A DNA stretch of 64,000 nucleotides from Pseudomonadota bacterium (GTDB lineage: Bacteria > Pseudomonadota > Gammaproteobacteria > Pseudomonadales > Moraxellaceae), in NCBI GenBank assembly GCA_023393635.1, contig JAEWKT010000039.1:1-64000 (forward strand), given 5' to 3'. Shown in pieces: positions 58,657 to 64,000 of the stretch. The notes under the pieces are model-generated. The model was not told the origin of the DNA, searched no databases, and saw nothing but the letters and a program-made list of their open reading frames with translations. The translations under genes and the position numbers were made by a program. Position 1 is the first letter of the stretch; each line of letters starts with the position of its first letter.

Positions 58657-60900
58657 ATGAAATACATCGTAAGTAGCAAAAAGAACCCGACTAAACATGG
58701 CAAAACCATGCTGGCATCCATGTTGTCTCTGGCAGCGCTTCCAGGGCTGGCAACTGCTGCCGAAAATGATGTATTACCAACCATTCAGGTCACTGCCCAG
58801 CAAAGTAACGACGCTTATAAAGTAGATCAGTCACAATCAGCTAAATTTACCGCGCCATTATTAGATACCCCAAAATCAGTAGCGGTTATTTCTAAACAAC
58901 TGATTGAAGATACTCAAGTCACTACTTTGGCGGATGCCTTACGCACAGTACCAGGGATTACTTTAGGCGCAGGTGAAGGTGGCAACCCGAATGGGGATCG
59001 TCCATTTATTCGTGGTTATAACTCTGAAAGTTCGATATATACTGATGGTATACGTAACGCCACATCGCAAAACCGTGAAATGTTTGCAGTTGAGCAAGTT
59101 GAGGTCACTAAGGGTTCTGCGTCTGCAATGGGTGGCGCAGGCACAACCGGCGGTAGCATCAACCTGATCTCTAAAGTAGCCAAAAGCGGCGACTTTTTAG
59201 AAGGCTCCGTGGCGGGTGGTACCGACAGCTACGCACGTATTACCCTGGATGCTAACAAAGATTTTGGCAATGGAATTGCCGCTCGTGTTGCTGTACTGGG
59301 TCATCAAAATGAAAAACCAGGTCAGTCAAATGGTACAGAATATAAACGTGCTGGTATTGCACCAAGTATTAGCTTTGGTCTGGATACACCTACCCGTGCG
59401 ACGTTAAGCTATTACTATCTAAAAACTGATGATATGCCAGATTCAGGTATTCCATACCAATATGACTCGGTCAAAAAGACAACTGCTGGTAAACCCATCG
59501 ATGTAAAACAAGGGATTTACTATGGTCTACAGGATCGCGATTTTCAAAAGCAAGAAAATCAGATTGGTACGATCAACTTAGAACATGACTTGACTGACAC
59601 TCTCACCATTAGCAACACTGCGGTATACAGTAAATCAAATAATGATTATCTATGGACACAACCTGATGATTCAAAAGGTAATGTGCTCAATGATAAAGTT
59701 TGGCGTCGCATCAACTCACGTATTACTGACACCGACATTTTTACTGATCAACTGGCATTAACAGGTAAGTTCAATACAGGCATGCTCCAGCATAGCTTCA
59801 ATGTGGGTGCAGAATATAGTGACCAGAAGTCAGATAAAGGGAATTATTTAACAACCTATCCTGGCTATGCTGATTCAACCACTGGGGGTTTTAACAGTGA
59901 CTGTAAAATCAATGATGCTTGGTGCACCTCTTTAACCAATCCAAATACCAATACACCCTGGTTAGGTACTGCCACAGCCAATAAGAATGTGACAACGACT
60001 AAAACCAATATTACCTCAGTTTACATGCTGGATAATATCGAGTTCACCCCTCAATGGTTACTTGATTTAGGAGTACGCTGGGATAAATTCAATACAGAGC
60101 AAACCACCAACGCCACTGGTGAAAAAATTGAAAGTGATACCGACTTCTTCACTTATCAGGCAGGTTTAACCTTTAAACCTGTTGAAAATGGTTCTATCTA
60201 TGCAAGCGTTGCAACCTCTGCCAATCCTGTTGGCGTAGATGGCGGTGATGGTTCAGAGGCTATTGGTAAGGCCTACATGGATTTAGATCCTGAAGAAGGA
60301 CGCACTTTTGAAATTGGGACAAAGTGGGATCTGTTTAGTGAGCGATTAAACTTAACAGCCGCCATTTTCCGTACTGAAAAGCAAAATACACGTATCCAGC
60401 TTGATGCAAGTACATACACCAATGGCGGTGAAACCAAAGTTGATGGTGTAGAACTTGGCTTAAACGGTCAAATCACTGATCAATGGGCGGTTTCTGCTGG
60501 ATATACCTATTTAGACAGTGAAACTGTAAATCCTGGCCCGTCATGTAACCGTCAAGGCGTATGTACGCCAGGCAACCCTGCCAAGGGTCAACAAATTCAA
60601 AACGTGCCTGAAAACGCAGCCACTTTATGGACCACCTATAAAGTTATGCCGCAGTTAACATTAGGTGCAGGTGCAGTTGCGATGGACAAAGTCTATGGTG
60701 ACGCTGCCAATACCAAGTATGTTCCAGGTTATGTTCGCTATGATGCCATGGGTCGCTTTGATGTAAACCCACAGGTCAATGTACAGTTAAATGTGAATAA
60801 TTTATCCAATGAACGCTACTTTACCAAAGCTTATGCTTCTCATTATGCAACCGAAGCAGATGGCCGTAGTGCAGTATTGTCTTTAAACTTTAAATATTAA
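58657..60900 (+). CDS. piuA: TonB-dependent siderophore receptor, PiuA/Fiu-like
   Basis: This outer-membrane receptor imports ferric siderophores, probably catecholates. The product has about 747 residues. The signal peptide ends near GLATAAEN, then the TonB-box region LPTIQVTAQ. The plug domain shows LADALRTVPGITLGAGEGG, RPFIRGYNSESSIYTDGIRN and VEVTKGSASAMGGAGTTGGSINLI. The barrel ends with the Phe/Tyr outer-membrane signal LSLNFKY. The start at 58657 is preferred because it gives a normal signal peptide; an ATG at 58642 is possible. A Fur box covers its promoter. It precedes piuC, and the pair resembles piuA-piuC of Pseudomonas. Confidence 0.88.
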   Translation: MKYIVSSKKNPTKHGKTMLASMLSLAALPGLATAAENDVLPTIQVTAQQSNDAYKVDQSQSAKFTAPLLDTPKSVAVISKQLIEDTQVTTLADALRTVPGITLGAGEGGNPNGDRPFIRGYNSESSIYTDGIRNATSQNREMFAVEQVEVTKGSASAMGGAGTTGGSINLISKVAKSGDFLEGSVAGGTDSYARITLDANKDFGNGIAARVAVLGHQNEKPGQSNGTEYKRAGIAPSISFGLDTPTRATLSYYYLKTDDMPDSGIPYQYDSVKKTTAGKPIDVKQGIYYGLQDRDFQKQENQIGTINLEHDLTDTLTISNTAVYSKSNNDYLWTQPDDSKGNVLNDKVWRRINSRITDTDIFTDQLALTGKFNTGMLQHSFNVGAEYSDQKSDKGNYLTTYPGYADSTTGGFNSDCKINDAWCTSLTNPNTNTPWLGTATANKNVTTTKTNITSVYMLDNIEFTPQWLLDLGVRWDKFNTEQTTNATGEKIESDTDFFTYQAGLTFKPVENGSIYASVATSANPVGVDGGDGSEAIGKAYMDLDPEEGRTFEIGTKWDLFSERLNLTAAIFRTEKQNTRIQLDASTYTNGGETKVDGVELGLNGQITDQWAVSAGYTYLDSETVNPGPSCNRQGVCTPGNPAKGQQIQNVPENAATLWTTYKVMPQLTLGAGAVAMDKVYGDAANTKYVPGYVRYDAMGRFDVNPQVNVQLNVNNLSNERYFTKAYASHYATEADGRSAVLSLNFKY

Positions 60901-60942
60901 GTCTGGCAATAAACCATATTATTTTTATGGGATTGCGTTAAA

Positions 60943-60973
60943 ATAAATAGCCTCACCTTTGAGGCTATTTTTA
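60943..60973 (+). terminator. Hairpin between piuA and piuC
   Basis: AAATAGCCTCA (60945-60955) and TGAGGCTATTT (60960-60970), loop CCTT, with a T-rich tail. It may reduce piuC expression relative to piuA. Confidence 0.8.
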
Positions 60974-61012
60974 TATTTTATTCATTGCTATTTTATTTAA
61001 GGATACCAGTCA

Positions 61013-61696
61013 GTGATTCATCATATTCCAAACGTCTTGACCCCTGCACAAGTCAAACAATTTCGCGAACAGATGGATCAGGCCAACTGGACCAATGGGA
61101 AAATAACTGCAGGGACGCTTTCTGCCGCTGTTAAAAGAAACCAGCAGTTACCTGAAGATTCACCCCTCACGCATCATTTAAGTGAACAAGTCATTAATGC
61201 AGTATGGAATCATCCGCTGTTTGTGTCGGCTGCGCTACCGCACCTGATGATTCCCCCTTTATTTAATCGCTATGAAGCCAATGAATCATTTGGATTTCAT
61301 GTTGATAATGCCATTCGCTTAATTCGTGGCAGCAATCAGCATATCCGCACCGATGTATCTTGCACCTTATTTTTAAGTGAGCCTGAAGAGTACGAGGGTG
61401 GTGAGCTTGTCATTGAAGACACTTATGGCTTTCATGAAATTAAGTTACCCGCAGGTGACCTGATTTTATATCCCTCAACTAGCTTGCATCAAGTTACACC
61501 AGTCACCCAGGGATGCCGAGTCGCGTCGTTTTTTTGGGTGCAAAGTATGGTACGTGATGACAGCAAACGTCATATGTTATTTAATTTGGATGAAACTATT
61601 CAAAGCTTACGCGTCCAACACGGTGACCAATTCCCCGAAGCCATTAAGCTCACCAGTTTGTATCATAACCTGATCCGTATGTGGGCCGAGGTTTAA
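61013..61696 (+). CDS. piuC: Fe(2+)-dependent PKHD-type hydroxylase PiuC
   Basis: This 2-oxoglutarate and iron(II) dioxygenase is encoded with TonB siderophore receptors. The 227 residues start at GTG with AAGGA nine bases before it. The double-stranded beta-helix carries the iron ligands His and Asp in FGFHVDNAIRLI. The distal His is in LILYPSTSLHQVTPV, and the 2-oxoglutarate Arg is in GCRVASFFWVQS. Family members are required in some species for siderophore-linked drug uptake; their substrate is unknown. It follows piuA with one hairpin between and probably shares Fur control. Confidence 0.92.
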   Translation: MIHHIPNVLTPAQVKQFREQMDQANWTNGKITAGTLSAAVKRNQQLPEDSPLTHHLSEQVINAVWNHPLFVSAALPHLMIPPLFNRYEANESFGFHVDNAIRLIRGSNQHIRTDVSCTLFLSEPEEYEGGELVIEDTYGFHEIKLPAGDLILYPSTSLHQVTPVTQGCRVASFFWVQSMVRDDSKRHMLFNLDETIQSLRVQHGDQFPEAIKLTSLYHNLIRMWAEV

Positions 61697-61704
61697 AGTA
61701 AACT

Positions 61705-61757
61705 TTTGCCACGGCTAACAGACACTTTGTTAACTAATCAGTGAGTGGCATTTTTTG
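61705..61757 (+). terminator. Terminator after piuC
   Basis: TGCCAC (61707-61712) pairs with GTGGCA (61745-61750), with a smaller nested hairpin (TAACA/TTGTTA), and is followed by TTTTTT. It overlaps the upstream edge of the leuA promoter. Confidence 0.55.
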
Positions 61758-61785
61758 TTGACATCATTTATAAATCGCTTATTAT
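61758..61785 (+). promoter_or_regulatory. Promoter of leuA
   Basis: TTGACA (61758-61763) and TATTAT (61780-61785) are separated by 16 bp. The likely transcript start is near 61792, directly at the leader peptide's ATG. Confidence 0.7.
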
Positions 61786-61791
61786 CAAGGA

Positions 61792-61887
61792 ATGAATAAT
61801 AACGTTATATTTTTCGCCCCTTATTTTTCTGGCCTATTTAATAATAACTCTGGCCTGTTACTACTGCTGCGCGTTGCGCGCATATAA
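61792..61887 (+). CDS. leuL: Putative leuA leader peptide (leucine attenuator)
   Basis: This 31-codon frame starts with ATG at 61792 and stops at TAA 61885-61887. It carries a run of five leucine codons, CTG TTA CTA CTG CTG (61855-61869), and one more Leu at 61834. It precedes leuA by about 170 bp. Such Leu-rich leaders sense charged tRNA-Leu by ribosome stalling and steer folding of the downstream leader RNA. A hairpin TGCGCG-TTG-CGCGCA (61868-61882) begins inside the last Leu codon, so a ribosome stalled at the Leu run would mask it. The AAGG before the ATG is at a short distance, and the inferred transcript start is almost at the ATG. Initiation may therefore be leaderless, or another start site may be used. 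Confidence 0.65.
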   Translation: MNNNVIFFAPYFSGLFNNNSGLLLLLRVARI

Positions 61888-61990
61888 TATTTTTACCTCG
61901 CCCCTGTGTCTTCTGACACCAAACTTTTAAAGTCAGTTAAATCGCTTCTTATACTCAAATTGTACTTGATACATTTGAACTGACTTTTGC
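61868..61990 (+). promoter_or_regulatory. leuA leader RNA: successive hairpins, possible attenuator
   Basis: After the Leu codons come TGCGCG/CGCGCA (61868-61882) and GTGTC/GACAC (61906-61919). A larger structure has arms AAAGTCAGTT (61929-61938) and AACTGACTTT (61978-61987), with an inner TCAAA-TGTA/TACA-TTTGA hairpin between. The final stem is followed by only a short T-run, so termination is not certain. The rest of the 5' leader to 62055 contains the leuA RBS TGGAGAA and nothing else of note. Confidence 0.5.
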
Positions 61991-62055
61991 CCTAAAAATT
62001 TTAATCGTTAAATGAATTCATCAGTCGTCTTATACACTGAAAATGGAGAATAGCC

Positions 62056-63723
62056 ATGTTAGCCAATCCTGCCTCAAAATATCGTCGCATGTACCAGCAG
62101 GTTCAGTTACCTGATCGTCAGTGGCCCAATAACCAGATTGATCACGCTCCCATCTGGATGAGTACTGACTTACGCGATGGTAATCAGGCACTGTTTGAAC
62201 CCATGAATGCCGAACAAAAGTTAAAAATGTTTTTGATGCTGGTCAAAATTGGTTTTAAACAAATTGAGGTGGCTTTTCCATCGGCATCGCAAACCGATTT
62301 TGATTTTGTGCGCACTTTAATTGAGCAAAACCTTATTCCTGATGATGTCACCATTGAAGTATTGACTCAGGCGCGTGACCATTTAATTGAGCGTACTTTT
62401 GAATCCTTAAAAGGGGCGAAGCAAGCGATTGTGCATATTTATAACGCTACCTCGCCTACTTTTCGCCAAAAAGTGCTCAATGTCGACCGTGATGGCAACA
62501 AACAACTGGCCATCAATGCCGCCAAAAAAGTAAAAGAACTGGCCGCTCAGCAACCAGACACCCAATGGACATTTCAATATAGCCCAGAAACCTTTACTGC
62601 AACCGAAATGGATTTTGCCAAAGAAGTCTGTGATGCAGTGTGTGACGTTTGGCAGCCGACACCCGACAACAAGATTATTTTAAACTTACCTGCTACAGTA
62701 GAAGTCGCATCGCCCAATGTATATGCCGATCAGATTGAGTGGATGCATCGCAATCTGGCCATGCGTGACAGTGTGATTATTAGCGTCCATCCGCATAATG
62801 ACCGTGGTTGTGGTGTGGCCGCGGCAGAGCTGGCTCTCATGGCAGGGGCTGACCGTGTAGAAGGCTGCGTCTTTGGTAATGGTGAGCGCACAGGTAACGT
62901 CGATATTGCAATTATTGCCTTGAATATGTACACGCAAGGCATTAGCCCAAATCTTGATTTTTCTAATATCAATGAAATTATTAGCACCATCGAAGAATGT
63001 ACTGGTTTGCCTGTACATCCGCGCCACCCGTATGCAGGTGATTTGGTATTTACTGCGTTTTCGGGTAGCCATCAGGATGCGATTAAAAAAGGCTTTAGCC
63101 AGCAAGACCCGAATGGCTACTGGGACATGCCTTATTTACCCATTGACCCCAAAGATTTAGGACGCAGCTACGATGCCGTTATTCGCGTCAATAGCCAGTC
63201 TGGTAAAGGTGGAATTGCCTATTTGCTTGAGGCGCATTATGGCGTGGTGTTGCCACGTCGCTTGCAAATTGAATTTAGTCAGGTAGTGCAAGATTACATG
63301 GATAAACACGGCACTGAGGTGACTGCGCAACAGTTGTGGCAATTGCTAAATAAAACTTATGTGCAAGTTCACCAGCCTTATCAGCATATTAATTATGAAC
63401 TTAGCGATAAAAACGGCAATCAGCACATCAAATTGTATGTGGAATATCAGGGCGGCGACCATGTTTTTGAAGGCACAGGTAATGGCCCCATTTCAGCAGT
63501 CATTAACGCGCTGGGCTTACCACTTGATGTGTTAAGTTATGAAGAAAGGTCAATTGGTCAGGGTGCCAATGCACAAGCACTGGCTATTGTGGAGCTTAAT
63601 AATACTCAAGCGCAGCACAGTACTTTTGGACTAGGGGTGCATGACAACATTGTGACGGCCTCGATTCACGCCATTATGGCCTGTGTGAACCGCCTGCAAA
63701 CCAATATTGGCGTTAGCAATTAA
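62056..63723 (+). CDS. leuA: 2-isopropylmalate synthase
   Basis: LeuA condenses acetyl-CoA and 2-oxoisovalerate, the first step of leucine synthesis. The 555-residue enzyme is of the longer form (LeuA type 2). It has the catalytic TIM barrel with MSTDLRDGNQALFEPM (metal Asp), IEVAFPSASQTDFDFVR, SVHPHNDRGCGVAAAELALMAGA and FGNGERTGNVD. The C-terminal regulatory domain (from about residue 430) has YEGGDHVFEGTGNGPISAV-like residues for leucine feedback. It is preceded by a long leader with a Leu-rich peptide. The supply gene set ilvIHC lies elsewhere in the window. Confidence 0.95.
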   Translation: MLANPASKYRRMYQQVQLPDRQWPNNQIDHAPIWMSTDLRDGNQALFEPMNAEQKLKMFLMLVKIGFKQIEVAFPSASQTDFDFVRTLIEQNLIPDDVTIEVLTQARDHLIERTFESLKGAKQAIVHIYNATSPTFRQKVLNVDRDGNKQLAINAAKKVKELAAQQPDTQWTFQYSPETFTATEMDFAKEVCDAVCDVWQPTPDNKIILNLPATVEVASPNVYADQIEWMHRNLAMRDSVIISVHPHNDRGCGVAAAELALMAGADRVEGCVFGNGERTGNVDIAIIALNMYTQGISPNLDFSNINEIISTIEECTGLPVHPRHPYAGDLVFTAFSGSHQDAIKKGFSQQDPNGYWDMPYLPIDPKDLGRSYDAVIRVNSQSGKGGIAYLLEAHYGVVLPRRLQIEFSQVVQDYMDKHGTEVTAQQLWQLLNKTYVQVHQPYQHINYELSDKNGNQHIKLYVEYQGGDHVFEGTGNGPISAVINALGLPLDVLSYEERSIGQGANAQALAIVELNNTQAQHSTFGLGVHDNIVTASIHAIMACVNRLQTNIGVSN

Positions 63724-63738
63724 TCGCTATTACAACCT

Positions 63739-63845
63739 CATCTTGCCTGATTTTTTAGTCATGCAAGATGAGCTGATTTGTCTAGCAAATGGGCACAAGC
63801 ACTTGCCCTTCAGTCTAAGCCCTCGTACACTCGGGGCTTTGGTTT
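63739..63845 (+). terminator. Hairpins between leuA and metX
   Basis: CATCTTGC (63739-63746) pairs with GCAAGATG (63763-63770). A second hairpin AAGCCC/GGGCTT (63817-63822, 63834-63839) is followed by TTTGGTTT. One or both probably end the leuA transcript. Confidence 0.55.
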
Positions 63846-63871
63846 AACTACTATTAGGATAATTTTTTATC

Positions 63872-64000
63872 GTGGTTTTTTCTGCCGAAGTGTCCACTAC
63901 TGACCAGCTTTCTTCCAGTCCGTTTTCTGCTGATTCGGTTGGTTTGGTGACACCGCGCTGTGAGTATTTTGAACAGCCACTATTATTAGAATGCGGTCGC
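63872..64000 (+). CDS. metX: Homoserine O-acetyltransferase, N-terminal part (cut by window end)
   Basis: The frame begins with GTG at 63872, with AGGA about 12 bases before it, and runs open to the window end, 43 codons. After a Ser/Thr-rich start it reads DSVGLVTPRCEYFEQPLLLECGR, the characteristic N-terminal strand of MetX from Acinetobacter-type bacteria as I remember it. MetX activates homoserine with acetyl-CoA in methionine synthesis. The catalytic alpha/beta-hydrolase part lies outside the window, so completeness cannot be judged. Confidence 0.8.
   Translation, partial: MVFSAEVSTTDQLSSSPFSADSVGLVTPRCEYFEQPLLLECGR

Overview
The window looks like chromosomal DNA of a gammaproteobacterium of the Moraxellaceae, close to Acinetobacter or Alkanindiges. 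The evidence is the LeuS, IlvI, TrpB and MetX sequence types as I recall them, the gene strings leuS-lptE-holA and accD-folC-SPOR, a Pro-Arg-His tRNA cluster and a moderate GC content. No rRNA, transposase, integrase or prophage gene was seen. The genus is an inference, because no database search was possible.

Layout. 0-5 kb: the 3' end of recX, a DUF3060 protein, the SRP RNA gene ffs, a Q/N-rich protein, ogt, an MBL-fold hydrolase, cpoB and an unknown gene. 5-9 kb: the ilvI-ilvH-ilvC operon on the minus strand, with a scar of a second ilvC 3' end behind it. 9-15.5 kb: two DUF4124 proteins, leuS-lptE-holA, and a broken GAF-GGDEF gene. 15.6-19.1 kb: two pirins, a GNAT, a hemerythrin protein and a divergent HxlR regulator that share a palindromic control region. 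19.5-19.9 kb: three tRNAs. 20-28 kb: nadA, a Prx5-type peroxiredoxin, argJ, a lysozyme-inhibitor-like protein, secA, a 1-Cys peroxiredoxin and a GFA protein. 28-41 kb: a minus-strand backbone trpF-trpB-DUF1543 ... trpA-accD-folC-SPOR. About 6 kb of unrelated genes splits it: an O-methyltransferase, a 3'-truncated alpha/beta hydrolase, DUF2804, an AraC regulator, a PF10118 protein and a type I-F CRISPR array of 16 repeats without cas genes. 41-46 kb: an OsmC protein, a cobalamin riboswitch with btuB, a PduO-type adenosyltransferase, a GDPD and a META-domain lipoprotein. 46-56 kb: a fatty-acid desaturase with a DesT-like operator, selO, a BaeSR-like two-component system and tandem acyl-CoA dehydrogenases. 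56-64 kb: an RcnB-like protein, a PIF1-like helicase, piuA-piuC under a Fur box, leuA with a leucine-rich leader peptide, and the start of metX.

How the genes work together. Amino-acid synthesis is prominent: ilvIHC and leuA for branched-chain amino acids, trpFBA, argJ and metX. Envelope genes are lptE, cpoB, secA, the SPOR protein and lysozyme-inhibitor-like and META lipoproteins. Redox defence is provided by Prx5, Prx6, OsmC, pirins and hemerythrin. Uptake of B12 and iron runs through two TonB-dependent receptors, each with a visible control element: a riboswitch for btuB and a Fur box for piuA.

The most notable non-genic signals are the orphan I-F CRISPR array with a block of variant repeats, the leuA leader peptide with five consecutive Leu codons, the duplicated ilvC tail, and the GGDEF gene that has lost its Asp-Glu pair. 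No clearly new multi-gene system was found.
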